From contig NC_089228.1 of assembly GCF_963924675.1 (NCBI RefSeq), positions 90,550,894 through 90,614,893 on the forward strand: a DNA stretch of 64,000 nt. The letters run 5' to 3'. This document shows, in pieces, positions 36,911 to 49,008 of the stretch. This DNA comes from Phocoena phocoena. Its lineage: Eukaryota; Chordata; Mammalia; Artiodactyla; Phocoenidae. The notes beneath the pieces were generated by a model. That model saw nothing but the letters and a program-made list of their open reading frames with translations. It was not told the origin of the DNA and did no database searches. Positions within the stretch are counted from its first letter, which is position 1; each line of letters opens with the position of its first letter. The position numbers and the translations under genes are program-made.

Positions 36911-37774
36911 TACTATTATAACTCCACTTTAAGGATGAGGAAATTCAGGCACAGAGATCATATGTAACTAGGACATAATGATAATATCTACTATATTTAA
37001 TGGACCAGACTTCAAACCTAAGCAGTCTGAGTCCAGATTATATGATTTAAGTGCTGGACATGTTGCTGGACTACTTCCCTTGATGAGACCACATGATTAG
37101 GCTGCCCTTCCATTTGAGCTCTGAAACACACCTCTTCCTTTCCTGACAATATAGGTTCTCCTGCAGCTCTCAGATTCCCTAATGGCTCAAGACTTAACAA
37201 AAGAGCAGAACATAGATATGACACATTCTTTGAGAGCTGGGAGATGATCCCCCTGCCTGGATAGGACTGGAACACCAGTTCTCTCAGCTTCCTGCAGTGA
37301 GTCAATCTCCTCTTGAAAATTTCCTCTCCTTGGTCATTTTGTATCCATCAACCAGGGAGAAAGCTTTCCCAGTGCACTGCCCATATTACTATATTGTAAC
37401 AATTGAAACTATTAATTACTTTCTTTACATATGTTTGAGTGCAGCCAACATACTTTATTTAGTGATACTTGAGTTCATTGATTCTTAATACTTTTTGGTT
37501 CATGGACCATTTTGATAATCTCAGGAAAATGATGGACAGATTCCCCCAGAAAAACGCACATGCAGAATGACATCGAAGTTTTGCATAAATTTCAGAAGCT
37601 CAGGTACCTTCCCCCTTCTGAAAACCCTTGCTGTATTGATAGCCATCTCATTGACACAGGAAGGATGGAAGCCTCTGCTCGACTCAACACAGTGTTAATG
37701 ACAGCAAATGGACCATCTAGATGGGAAGGATGGGCATGAATGTGAAGGTGAGTCTCTGGTCATTGCAGAGCCTC

Positions 37775-37831
37775 TTTCATTACATCAGGCTTACCTTTAT
37801 CAGGTTTCATTACATCAGGCTTACCTTTATC
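37775..37831. repeat. Tandem duplication, 27-base unit, period 30
   Basis: The stretch TTTCATTACATCAGGCTTAC... of 27 bases occurs at 37775-37801 and again, without any change, at 37805-37831, separated by AGG. The perfect identity suggests a recent local duplication. Confidence 0.95.
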
Positions 37832-39129
37832 TTGTATTTCAACACCTCATCTTTATCCTCACAGTCCTTTAGCTGTTTGCAAGCCCTTCTCACTCTTAAA
37901 CAGGAGCAAAGCACAACACGCACGTGTAAAGAAAGAAACGTTCTGCTTCCCTTCAGAGGCGCATTGGTTTCTGAACCTTGGGAAACGGGTGATGTTACCA
38001 CATGGTCAGGCAGAGTTTCCAATGGCAACTGAAAGCAGAATAGCAGGAAACCAGTTCAACAGCTGACACCAAAATGCTTTTCCATATGTAAAGCTGTCTT
38101 AAACCCACAAGAGACACTGAGAATAAACTTTGTGCTTTCTTTTCTTTTTGCTTAATACCAAATGGGTCAGAGAGAAGCGCTGGACACTTTTAAAAATGCA
38201 CTTATAATTTTGAATCCAAGCTGTGAGAGTACCCATTGGAGACAACTGTTCTCTCATGGCCTGCTTTGAATAAACAATCACGGCTCTGTGTGATATTACT
38301 TCTTAACTAGATTCTAGCATTGAACTCTTGGCTCGCCATGGTTACTTGCATTTTAAACCAGCGTGTCCTTTTCCTTCCCCTTGGCTAAGATTCCTGCTTA
38401 CTTGGCAGTGGCTCCTTCTCATTTGAACTTTTGCCCTCTTTTAATCTCCACCAAATTTTAGTCTAAAAGAACCTTTCACAGGCACTTTTTGTTACTCTGA
38501 GTTTCTTTCTTGTGTGAGAACCAGCTTAGGGAGCTGGTTACTGGAAAACACTCAAGGGCCTCTCTTCCTTCTCTGGGAAGCCACCAGTGACAGGCTGTTT
38601 TGTGTGTGTAATTTCCTTTAAAAAAAAAAAAAATCGAGGAAGCACAAGATGCAAGCTGTTTGCTGAAAACAAAATGTTTGCTTTCAAAAGCAAGTGAACA
38701 CACACATATTTGCATCTGTCCATGTGGCTTTGCTCTTGTCCATTCCAGGGCTACTCCTCCTTATTTCCCTAGCATATAGCACTGCTGAAATTATTTCAGA
38801 TCAAAAGCCAAACCAGTGAAGACTTTATTCCCTCCCAACTTCCCATACCAGTTACATTTCAGAGAGGCGTTCCAGGTCCTCAACACCTGTGGAACCCATT
38901 TCCCTTTCGAAAGAAGAACCAGTATGTCAAGCCCTCTTCTCATTTAACAGTTAGATGATCTGCTTCCTACTTAAGCAGAGCCTACCGTCTACGCGGGACC
39001 TCAGGCTTCTGCCTGTCCATTCTGCGGACTCACACCCATGCCTGAGCTATAGACACTCCGTTCTGTTGTGCTCTCCTTGCTCACTCTAGCCATGCCTAAG
39101 CACCCGGACATGGCAGTTCCTTTCCCTGG
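37832..39129. other. Unassigned intergenic DNA
   Basis: No gene or clear repeat seen. A 13-base A run lies at about 38619-38632. Confidence 0.4.
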
Positions 39130-39870
39130 ATCAAATGCACCATCTCTCTACATTCCTTTTCCTGAACCTCAGAACATATAGGTCTGTTCAGAGCCACGAG
39201 CCCCACCAACAATCCAGTGTCCAACTGAAGCTGGAACCTACTTCACAGCCTGATAATTCAGTTCTACAAATTCTCCTCTACCCTTTGCTGAATATTCTAG
39301 ACCTTCTCTCTCTTTTCACTCTGTCACTCTCAGTGACCTTCCTGCCTTCTACTTGACTCAGAAGACAGCAGTCTACCGGCTTACAATACTCCTTTTGCTC
39401 ACACTCATTCTTTATTCACACCCATCATCCAGTCTTTCAGAAAGCCAATCCCTCCATCTGTGTGAGCTCTTGATAAAGTCCTTCCAGATGCAGAGGAGCT
39501 GTGCTCCACATTTTCTTCACAATCACACCTATTTACTGTCTATCAGCTCCTACTCTCCTGCCTTCAAACATGCTGAAGTTATTAACAACAACAATAGCAA
39601 ATCTCCAAGCAAACATTCCTGCTCTGTATGTTCTTCTAACTACCATCCAGCTTCTTCCCATCCTTAAAACCCCACACTTGAATTGCTTCTACCTGCCACT
39701 TTTATCCCCTCGTTCCCGCTCCTCTGCTCTCTCATGCCCTTTCGCTCGCTTTCATCTTCACCACCCTCCTAGGAATTTTCTTATGAAGGTCATCTATCAA
39801 CACAAAGTTGTTCCCTTCATGTCCAGTCTCATCTTCTTCACTACAAATGGCCTGCTTTTAAGATAAAGCT
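39130..39870 (+). mobile_element. Decayed L2/CR1-type LINE, reverse transcriptase region
   Basis: A pyrimidine-rich stretch. One frame (39353-39667) carries an SPAFKHAEV-like peptide. Further on come the words TGAAGGTCATCTATCAACAC and CATGTCCAGTCTCATCTTCT. These recall, in the right order, reverse transcriptase coding sequence of an L2/CR1-superfamily LINE. Many small gaps; no working frame. The assignment rests on recognition of a few words only. Confidence 0.4.
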
Positions 39871-40983
39871 CTTATTTTCTGGTTATCACAATGTTTTGAT
39901 TTCCTCTCCTTTTATGCCTTCTGCTTCTTTATGGGTTCTGCTTTCCAAGGCTCATTCCTTAACTCAGTTACATTTATAAAAAATTTTTTTGGATGTTGGC
40001 TCCATCATAACTCAAATGTAATGAGATGTGAAATAAGACTTTTCTTATTATCTGGAGACTATAGCTCCAGCTTCAATCCCAAGGATAATATGTCATAGGA
40101 AGGGCAGATATTCACCTAGTAGCTATATTCACATAGACATACTTCTGGGCAGTTGGTAAACAGACACTTCCCTTAGCTCTACCACTCCACTACCTTGGCC
40201 TCTTCCCTGGAACCTCCCTGATTTTCTAATGATCCAGCAAATAGATAGTGGATCCTGGATCATCAAGGCCTTTCCAGAATGATGTTTTAATATCATGGTC
40301 TGAATCCATTCCAGTGGTCTGCCATGATGGCCATTAAACACACTGAATATCTCTGTCAATAAGTCTCTCTATGTTCTAAAAAGCAGCCAAAAAGTTAACC
40401 TCAAAGGTTTCCTAAGAAGTGATCAGATGGGAACTTTTTTCCTTCACACCTTCCCCATCCACTCTATATAAGCAAAAGATAGGAGTGCCTGGAGAGGAAG
40501 ATAAGTTGTGGAAGGAGAATCATCCACCTAATAACAAGTGCTGTTACCAGGAAAAATGCATATGAAGAAGGGAAGGAAGGTTTTCCCCACTAACCAAGTA
40601 AGAGGGGCTCCCTGAGGCTTTGAGTGTCTGCAAAAGAAACCAGGTCATACCCTCAAATCGGATACTTTCAAGATGCAGATTTTTAGCCTTACTCAGTGCA
40701 TCCAATTTTGATGAAGGAGGCCTTGGGAGCACTTGCCATTTAGGAGGAATTTATGTGTGTTCCTGAAGTTTGACAGTGCCCATAAAAACAGGTACTGGAA
40801 CCTGCTGTCCATCTGGAAAAATCAGAAGATAAATGGCTGGCTGCGGTTGCCTTTTACGGCAAGACAAGGAAGAGAGAGTGGCTTGGGGAGTCGAGTACCC
40901 ATAGTCTGGCACGAAAACAAGGAATGAATTTCTTTTTAGACTAAGTGATCTTGAGCTGTCTTGATGGACTCAAACTTTAAAAA

Positions 40984-41256
40984 ATGCTTCTGGGGAAGTG
41001 GGGATGCAAACAGGATGGATCCCTCAGGACAAAGGCTAAAAGGATGTCACTCTTGGTCAGCTGGAAAGTACATCACCCATGTCATGAAGCAATGATCTGG
41101 AACAATCTCAGTGAACAGTGTTTGGAGATATTGGCTGAAGAACTCAAAAAAATGTTATACGTGAGAAAGCAGTATTTAGAAGCTTGCTATAATGGAGAAC
41201 ACACTGGCCATTTCCTATTAGCCAAGAAAGAACTACAAAAAACAGCAGCTAAATAA
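40984..41256 (+). other. 90-codon open frame, protein-like C-terminal half, not recognised
   Basis: From ATG at 40984 to TAA at 41254-41256. The second half (residues 40-90) is charged and looks like a helical protein segment, with words such as SEQCLEILAEELKKM and LLAKKELQKTAAK. I see no splice signals or repeat ends that explain it. It may be a piece of an old processed pseudogene or transposase, or chance. Confidence 0.2.
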
Positions 41257-41639
41257 AGGCTTGAAAGAGGAAGGGAGAAATCCAAAGTTGAGTTCATGGC
41301 TTGTTCCCTACGGCAGGCCAGAGCCATGTGTCTAGCCTAAACCGTGAAAAGAAAGACTCTCAAATCAAATTAGATAAGGGACTGGAATTTTTATTTAAAC
41401 TTGTTGAGAATTTTTTACTCTCTGAAAGTGAGCAATATGTACCTAAATATTCTTATAATCTAAAATGACTAGGAAACTAAGAATCACCTCAAAAAATAAC
41501 AGGAATAAATTAGAGATATGACTAGCCATGTTAAAAGACAGAAATCAGAGAAAAAGAAAATTATTTTCTCTGTGTACCCCTGCTCAATAACTAGTTATAC
41601 ATGTTTTCAACTATTTTGATTACTAATGCACTTTTATTA

Positions 41640-41875
41640 TTGATATTGTGATTTATAATAAGAAATAAATATTTGGTCTTTGTCCATTATCCCTGGCACA
41701 TAGCTCCTAAAAACCTTGGACTTTCCTAAGTGATGGGAGTTGGGAATGTGTCTTTTGTTATGCTAATGAGGGGACTTTTGGACACAAGCAACCACAGTAT
41801 TAAAGAGTTGGAACTTTCAGTCCCACCCCCGAATGACCCCCGGGGAGGGGAGAAGGGTTGGAGGTTGAATCCTGT
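41640..41875 (+). repeat. Interspersed repeat X, 5' part only
   Basis: Shares TGTCTTTTGTTATGCTAATGA and AGTCCCACCCCCGAAT-like words, and the overall order, with the longer copy at 52620-53330. The match ends near 41875. The family (probably an LTR or related mammalian repeat) is not assigned. Confidence 0.5.
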
Positions 41876-43904
41876 TTACTATTTTTATCATTAGTAGATA
41901 GCATGATACATGGAAATTCAACAAATCACTTTTGAATTAATTAACTGTTAAAATAAGTAAATTTAGCCATAGAAAAGAACTGTCAGTCTCATTACCTATT
42001 TTACATTCCTATACCAGCATAGCCAGGAATTAAATGGGCTTGACTTTTGAACAAAACCAAGGAACAGGATAGTTTCATATAAAGAGAAATGGATTATTCT
42101 AGAATAAATATCCAAAGAAAAGAAAAGAAGATTTTCTTTGTGAAACACCCATCAGCTAAATTCTCTTCTGGAATCAAAATTCCATACACCTCTCAAAGAT
42201 GCCCAACAATGTGAACTAAGTGGATTTTGGAATGGTTGGCTGATGGATGATGACATTAGCTGACTTTGGAATGTTTGGGGTTTATACCTCAATTATACAT
42301 CACGTTCCATCAAATCTAACATGACGTTAATTGTTACAAGCACCATTATTTTACATACCTTCAAAAAAAAAAGGAAAACCTGCTGATTATGATACAGTGT
42401 TTAGGAAATTTCTACCGTAAGATATACTTCAATATTAGAGATATTAAAATGTGAAAAAAATGTGTATCTTAAACTCAATTAAATATGTTAGATAAGAGTC
42501 AGAATTGTAGACTGAGGAAGAACCTAAGACTTCATCCAATCTAATCTTCATCAATTTACAAATGAACTGAGAACTCAAGAGTTTAAGTACAGACAGGTAC
42601 ACAGGTATAGAGCAAGTCAATCAACCTGTGAGACCAGATGGGCTGCTTTGTTTCAGTGTTAACATTTCATAATTCTGTGCACTAACATTAATATTAAAAA
42701 AGAGACTCAGGGGAAATATATGTCATAATTATGTTAGAGATAGATAATTTATCTCAACAAATATGTAACTTTAAATTCTCTATCCTCAAATACCTGAATC
42801 CTAGCATCTCCCCCAGTGAATCCAGGGTTTGCCTAGAAGGAGAAACCTGAATCCAGTTTTTGGTCATCAAGGAAATACCTAATGAGATGTATGTACGTCT
42901 AATGGTATACGGGATTTCTTTTCCTCTGTTCCTTAAATATCTTTCATTGGATCAAAGACTATTTTTATGGTGTTAGGCTATGTGACATTTCACAGGAAGA
43001 ACAAATCAAATTTGCCATAATTATGATACATTTAAAATTCTACTTCTAATGGCAACTTTAAACTTGATCTTCTTCAGTAAATTTTAGCCTGCTTGCCACA
43101 CAGCGCTATAAGTCCTGTTTTAAAAAACCACTTATTCACCTTCTCTTTCTTTCATTTTCCCCTTCCCTTAACACCGCAATTGAAAAACTCCCCCTGCCTC
43201 CACCCCCTCTCAAGTTCCCCCACCTACCTGAAACCTCAGGTCCTCCTTTCATTACCTTGCTAATAACAAAAGCATTTTCATTTTCTCTGGAACTCATGCA
43301 GAAGAAACATTTTAAGCTCAACTAAATAATTACCCATCTATTTTCTATTTCCTCCCAAGGAAAAAAAAAATCCTGACTGAAAAATCACCAGGTTGTTGTC
43401 ACCAGAATCCTTAATGTGAAACCTTCCTTACAATCTTCCTTCTTCAGCTTTCTGGTTTTGATGTGGGAAGTGGCAAAATTAAGGGCATTTGTGGGTTGTA
43501 TTAGATAAATGAAGGCGTATTTAATCGAACCAGTCATCGTGAATGCATTCAGCATATGACTACATGCCAAAGGGGACCATGCGCATGAGTGCTGCGTGGT
43601 TATCTTCCAGTTTGCCACCGACCCCTTCAGCAGGCCTGCGAGGTACCTGGAGGAATGCACTCAAAGCAAAAGGCTCACAGTTCAGGGGCAACAGCTGGAA
43701 GGATGGTCGGGGGCTGCCAGCTACAGAATGACGTACCCAAGCAAGTAAAGACAAAGCCTCTCTTGGCAGATACCAATTCCAGTTGCTCCATCACCTTCAT
43801 TTTGCAGCAAACACTCTGCCTAGAAAGGATGAAAGAAAATCATTATTTTAGTGAAGAATGCCTCTGACAACGCCACCTCAAAATTGTCTATTAATCCTTA
43901 CTAC
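41876..43904. other. Unassigned intergenic DNA
   Basis: No gene I can support. A pyrimidine-rich tract lies at about 43138-43230. The stretch 43400-43600 is repeat-free to my eye. Confidence 0.4.
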
Positions 43905-43970
43905 TTACAAATACATACGTACATACACGAAACACACACACGTACATATACACACACATACATACAGAGC
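43905..43970. repeat. Imperfect (CATA)n/(CA)n microsatellite
   Basis: Alternating CATA, CACA and TACA units. Confidence 0.8.
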
Positions 43971-44394
43971 CAATATTTTAATTGGCAAAAAGCCCTTTCT
44001 GAAGCCAGAGTTGGCCCCTGAATGAGACTGTGATTTAGCAAAGTGTGACTTGCTGTCCTCTCACTTCTCTTAATGCCACCTTTCTTCTCCCTGTCTCATC
44101 TCAAAATGTCTCATTCCTGTTGTCTCTGACAGGTTTAAACTTCTTCCTGCTAATGTGCTTACTAATAACTAAGTACATATTTCAAAATTACTATCATGTC
44201 TGAGGCCTTTTTACTGGTAGCGAAAGGGTCTTCAAGGGCTGAGAGTAATTCAATGTGAAATGTGAACTTGGTAACTGGGAATTAGAAAATAAATCTCATT
44301 ATTTCTTGGTCTTCTCAGCAGTTTGGTGGCCAAGAGGAGTCTATTTTATATATCATTTTCTTCTGCCAAAATACATTATCCATAGATATTTTCA

Positions 44395-44530
44395 AAAATA
44401 TGGGAGCTGTAAAAGATCATAACAGTCATCTTAAAGGATCTCCACATTTTATAGACTTAGAAACTGAGGCCCAGAGAGGCAAGAGAGTTATTGCCAGAGG
44501 TAGTCCCCACCCATCATCAGATTCCCAGGA
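44395..44530 (-). repeat. MIR SINE fragment, minus strand
   Basis: Reversed MIR core: CACATTTTATAGACTTAGAA, ACTGAGGCCCAGAGAGGC and AGAGAGTTATTGCCAGAGG. Confidence 0.65.
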
Positions 44531-45326
44531 TAGTAGTTTCTAGAAATCTTGTCTTGGTAAAACTAACATTGCTTAAGGGCCCTGAATTTCTGGCACTTAG
44601 AAAGTTAAATAATTTATCATATGTCATTTGGGAAGGCTGAAGAACTATGTCTAACTTAAGGACCCCCATGTTTGATGGCATATCCAAACTCAACCAGTTT
44701 ATTTCTATCAACAGGTCAATGGTTGCTTAAAAGGAGTCTTTCAACTTAATCCTATGGAGCCACATAGCCCTTGACAAAATGATACTGAACACCTCTGTGG
44801 TGGAAAGAAGCAGTCTGCTCTAATCCTCTAGGTGAGAAAGTCTTTGTAAAATCTTTTTGGCTATTTGCTTCTAGCACTATGGCTGACCAGGTGCTCTGAA
44901 GGCCTCCTTCTACTATAGTTTACCCAGGACACAGTCTTCAAAACACTGTTGTTTCCATTTGAGTTGGTGGAGATTTTCAGATTCCTTCCTTAATCCCTGC
45001 CATGGAAATTAGAGTGGATAACTGGGGACGGTAATCAGGACTCAGAAGGAACAGGCATGACCTGAGGATGGATCAGGATCATAGCACTGCTGCTGGGGAC
45101 TGAGTCTTGGGCAAAAGCAAAGTAGGCAAGTTAAGTCTAAGATTTTTGAACTGGCTGACGGCTTTCAAGGTAAACAGAAGTTTCCAGCTATGGGCAACCA
45201 AAGCCACAGGCAGAAAGCACACCCACTCTGAAAGAAAGTCTTCTCAATTTTGAACCGACAAAATCTCACCAAAGAAATCAAGCAATGTGTTCATAATCAA
45301 AGATCATTAGCAAACAAAAAGGCGAG

Positions 45327-45900
45327 CTGTATTAGTTACCTGTTGCTGTATAACAAATTATTTTAAAACTTAGCTTTAAATGATAATAAATATTTATTAT
45401 ATCCCTCAGTTTCTGAGGTTCAGGAACTTGTGGATTTGCAATTTGGGCCCTGGCTCAGGGTCTCTCAAAAAGTTGTGGTCAGGGCTTCCCTGGTGGCGCA
45501 GTGGTTGAGAGTCTGCCTGCCGATGCAGGCAGGGGACACGGGTTCGTGCCCCGGTCCGGGAGGATCCCACATGCCGCAGAGCGGCTGGGCCCGTGAGCCA
45601 TGGCCGCTGAGCCTGCGCATCTGGAGCCTGTGCTCCACAACGGGAGAGGCCACAACAGTGAGAGGCCCGCATATTGCAAAAAAAAAAAAAAAAAAAAAAA
45701 AATGTTGTGGTCATCTGAAAGCTGGACTGGGGCCGAGGATCCACTTCCAAAGGGACTCACTGACTTGGTCGGCATGTTGGTGTTGGTGTTGCTTGTTGGA
45801 GGCCTCAGTTCTCCTCCATGTGAGCCTCCCCCTTGGGCCAGCTAAGTGTCCTCAAGACATGGTAACTGGTTTCCCCCAGAATGCACGATCCATGAGAAAG
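45327..45900 (+). repeat. Interspersed repeat Y, split by a SINE
   Basis: Starts TGTATTAGTTACCTGTTGCT and ATAACAAATT, then GTTTCTGAGGTTCAGGAACT. After the SINE come GCTGGACTGGGGC, GGAGGCCTCAGTTCTCCTCC and AAGACATGGTAACTGG. A related copy lies at 57041-57545. This is a common mammalian repeat; I do not assign the family name. Confidence 0.6.
45472..45713 (+). mobile_element. CHR-type SINE (short body) with 10-bp target-site duplication
   Basis: The SINE is 45482-45703, flanked by GTTGTGGTCA at 45472-45481 and 45704-45713; the match extends into the A run with one mismatch. It starts GGGCTTCCCTGGTGGCGCAG, B box GGTTCGTGCCC at 45541-45551, and ends in an A run of about 25. The head and body keep many CpGs, so it is young. 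Near 45523 a GCAG unit is doubled. It lies inside repeat Y and was inserted after it. Confidence 0.95.
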
Positions 45901-45959
45901 GTATTCAGGCAGAAGCTATTCTATTTATGTGCCAATCTTTGATGAAAACAAGGACAAAT

Positions 45960-47275
45960 TTACTTGTAATCTTGGGGCAAATTTAAGGTTAACCATGAAT
46001 GAAAAAAATAATAAGTTCAATTATATTAAAATTAAGAAATTCTGTTCATCAAAAGGCATCATAAAGAGAATGAAAAAAAAATAAATAGCAAACTAGGAGA
46101 GATATTTACAACTCACTTAAACAATGTATTAGTATTCAGAACACATAAATAATATCTACAAATCAATAAGATAGAAAACCCAACAGAAAGCTAGGCAAAG
46201 ACCACTAAGAAAAATAAACAAGTGTGGACAATATATATGTAAAAAGGTTCTCAATCTAGTTAACAGTCAAGGAAATAGAAATTACAACCATAATGAGGCA
46301 CAATTTTACACCTATTTAGTTGTTTCAAATCAGAAGATCTGACAACACCAAGTGTTGGAGAGGAAGTGAATCAACAAGAAAGTCAGGCAACACTAGATTA
46401 TTACAATTACTTGGGAAAACAATTTGGCAATTTGTTATGATGAATATTCACACACCTCATCTCCACCCAACAGTTGTATTTCTAGGTCAGTGATTTTGAT
46501 CCTTGGAGAATATTTGGCAATGTATGGAGACATTTTCGGTTGTCTCAACTGAAAGGCACTACTGGCATCTAGTGGGTAGAAGCCAGGGACGCTGCTAAAC
46601 ATCCTACAATGCAAAGGACAGCTCTATACAATAAAGAATTATCTGGCCCCAAATGTCAACAGGGCCACCATCAAGGAACCCTGTCCTAGGTATACAGACA
46701 AGAGAAACTCCTGCACATAATGTGCACCAGGAAACATAGAATATATTCAAAACAACTACCACAAACTAGAAGTAATACTTCCCTTTTGACAAGAGAATAA
46801 ATAAATCAACTATGAAATAGTTATTCAGTGAAATATATACGACTGAACTACAGCTACAGACAATAACATGAGTGGATTTTAGTGATGTGATGTAAAGGGA
46901 AAAAGAGTAAATCTCATAAGAATCCAATGTGATATATTTAATGTAATATTCAAAAACAAGAAAAACTAAAAAATCTGTTATTTAGGGATACCTATAAACA
47001 TATGCTTAAACTACAAATATAGGCTAGGAAATGATAATATAAAATTCAAGGTACTAGTTACCTCTTGTGTAAGACAAAAGGAAAACTGTGGAGGGTGGGT
47101 GAAGATAAACAGAGGAACACTGTTGAACACTTGGATTGTATAATGGGTTCACAGTTGTTTATTACATTATCATACTTTACAACTTGCATATAGATATAGA
47201 TATTTACATACATACATATATGTCATATATCATTTTGTACCAACTATTATATTAAAATGTAAATAAACTGAAAAA
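45960..47275 (+). mobile_element. Old L1 3' part, plus strand, interrupted by MER20
   Basis: Diverged ORF2 C-terminal sequence, with words like TTCTGTTCATCAAAAGGCATCA and CAACACCAAGTGTTGGAGAGGA, up to 46479. It resumes after the MER20 with ATACAGACAAGAGAAACTCC and continues to a 3' UTR that ends near 47275. No intact frame. Confidence 0.8.
46480..46691 (+). mobile_element. MER20 DNA transposon (hAT) inside the L1, with 8-bp duplication
   Basis: MER20 is 46488-46683. It starts CAGTGATTTTGATCCTTGG and contains TTTGGCAATGTATGGAGACA, CTACTGGCATCTAGTGGGTA and GCTGCTAAACATCCTACAAT. The flanks TTCTAGGT (46480-46487) and TCCTAGGT (46684-46691) agree at 7 of 8 bases, the duplication length of hAT elements. 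Confidence 0.93.
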
Positions 47276-47335
47276 ATTATTCATGGCAGAAGTTGTAAGG
47301 ATGGGATATACAATATGACCACACGAGTAGCTTTG

Positions 47336-47655
47336 AAATTAGGGCAATAAGTGGTTAAGAATCCACCTGGCAATGCAGGGAACACAGGTTTGAGCCCTGA
47401 TCTGGGAAGATCCCACATACTGCAGAGCAACTAAGCCCGTGCACCACAACTACTGAGCCTGCACACCACAGCTACTGAAGCTCGCGTGCCTAGAGCCTGT
47501 GCTCCACAACAAGAGAAGCCACTGCAATGAGAAGCCCACGTACCGCAACAGAGTAGCCCCCGTTCGCCACAACTAGAGAAAGCCCACGGGCAGCAACGAA
47601 GACCCAACACAGCCAAAAATAAATTAATTAATTAAAAAAAAATAAATTAGGGCAA
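47336..47655 (+). mobile_element. CHR-type SINE (long body), head-truncated, with 12-bp duplication
   Basis: The SINE is 47348-47643, flanked by AAATTAGGGCAA at 47336-47347 and 47644-47655. The first 20 or so bases of the head are missing. The B box has decayed to GGTTTGAGCCC (47387-47397). The long 3' body with CCACAACTAGAGAAAGCCC and a TTAATTAATTA end is present. Many CpGs have become TG or CA, so this copy is older than the one at 30730. Confidence 0.93.
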
Positions 47656-49008
47656 CAAACCCACTGTTTATTTGGAGAGGAGATGCAAATACAAAAAAAT
47701 TCAATATTTTTGTATTAAGAGTCAGGCTTAAAATGGAGTGTAATTTGCCCAATGTTTTCCTTCCTGGCAGTTCACTATAATACCAATCCCCACACAAATA
47801 TTGTTGGCCTAAGCACCCCTTACTCTGAGATTTATTGGCAATAAACACAGGGCAAATAAAAGATAACATGAAAATTATAAGATATTTTTCCTCTTTCTGT
47901 ATAATGTGATCATACACTGGTAGGGGCATAATAACATTATGTAACAAGAGGTGAGAAAGTAAATGATCTGTAGCTTTCCTTGTCCCCTAGGACAAGGGTG
48001 TCTTAGGGAAAACCCTGATTCCTTTTAAAAATCAAAGTTTAAACACAGGGTACTTTAAACCCTAGGTTGGCAAATTAAGGTAGCCCAAATAATCTGAAGT
48101 GCCATGACCACTTATTAGCTTGAAGCAAAATTATAAAGATTTCCTTCCTTTTTCCTTTATGCTTCTCTCATTTTATTCTAACCAGGTTTTACAAGTGCCA
48201 ACCTGCCCCCTTGTTCCTGTTCTCAGCTGACTTTCAAATAATCCCTGCTAGAGTGTTAATTGAAAAGTAAGGTATTAGCTGATTATAGCTTAGTATGATG
48301 CCTCCTAGGCTGCTTTTCATTTTCACAGGGGACTCATAAATGTTGGTGTGGGTAGCAGGGGGTGAAGGCTAAGAGATGACCTTCGGGAAGCTATAGCTAA
48401 CTCCAACACCTGAAGAAGCAAATAAAGAATATCTGTTATGCAGCCTCTGAAAGGTTGGCAAAACCTTGCTTCAGGCCCTGTTTAAACATCCAGGCTCTGT
48501 CTACCACTTTTGGAACTGAGCTACAATAAAACCTCTTACTTCCCTGACCCAAGAGGGAATATTTTATAAATTATAGTGTAGTGAATTATTTGGTCAACAT
48601 TTAGACCTGAAATACCCTGAAGATGAGAAAGTTACAGAAAAAATAGATTTGGAGAAAGTACAAAGGCGAAAATTAATCAATAAAATGCTTAATGGTGTAA
48701 AGAGAAGAAACTTTAAGTGTCCAAGAATAAATGTCGAGTATTTCAACAAAACCCAGAAGGATTGAAGTTGAAGCTGTATAGAATAAAAGGGTGGGGGGTG
48801 CAGACAGAGAAGACTACTGTGGAGAATACAAGTGTGTCTTGTATCTTTATTTACAAAACAATTCTTCTACCACTTCCCTGCTTCACAGTACCTGATATTA
48901 GTAACTGCTCTGCCAGATGAGAAATGGTATCAGCCTTGTATAAAAGAGGTATCCCTGAATCAGGATGTGTAAGCCAACAGGAAACAGCTAGAATCAAATC
49001 CAAATGTG
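47656..49008. other. Unassigned intergenic DNA
   Basis: No gene or clear repeat seen. Confidence 0.4.

Larger units (their letters stand above)
35440..37060 (-). repeat. One MIR SINE split into three pieces by later insertions
   Basis: Minus-strand MIR in three parts: 35440-35475, 35825-35873 and 36911-37060. Read in order they form one continuous reversed MIR: TTACTCAGTATGAGTTAGAC, then CTTATTTAATCCTCATAGTC, then GATGAGGAAATTCAGGCACA and a CAAACCTAAGCAGTCTGAGT-like head. The gaps hold a MaLR LTR and a Tigger element. No MIR sequence is repeated or lost at the breaks beyond what target-site duplications and a small deletion explain. Confidence 0.85.

Noticed and set aside
39353..39866. Frames of 104 and 121 codons that could suggest a gene
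   Set aside because: They overlap in different frames within pyrimidine-rich DNA, and some words recall an L2/CR1-type LINE, so a decayed LINE is the better reading.
43905..43970. Repeating units that could suggest a CRISPR-like or satellite array
   Set aside because: It is a simple CATA/CA microsatellite. No spaced direct repeats of the CRISPR kind exist anywhere in the window.
45406..45775. Minus-strand frames over the SINE with Phe-rich starts
   Set aside because: The Phe runs are the complement of the A tail and the rest is reversed SINE body. Similar false frames occur at 20246-20823 and 30656-31068.
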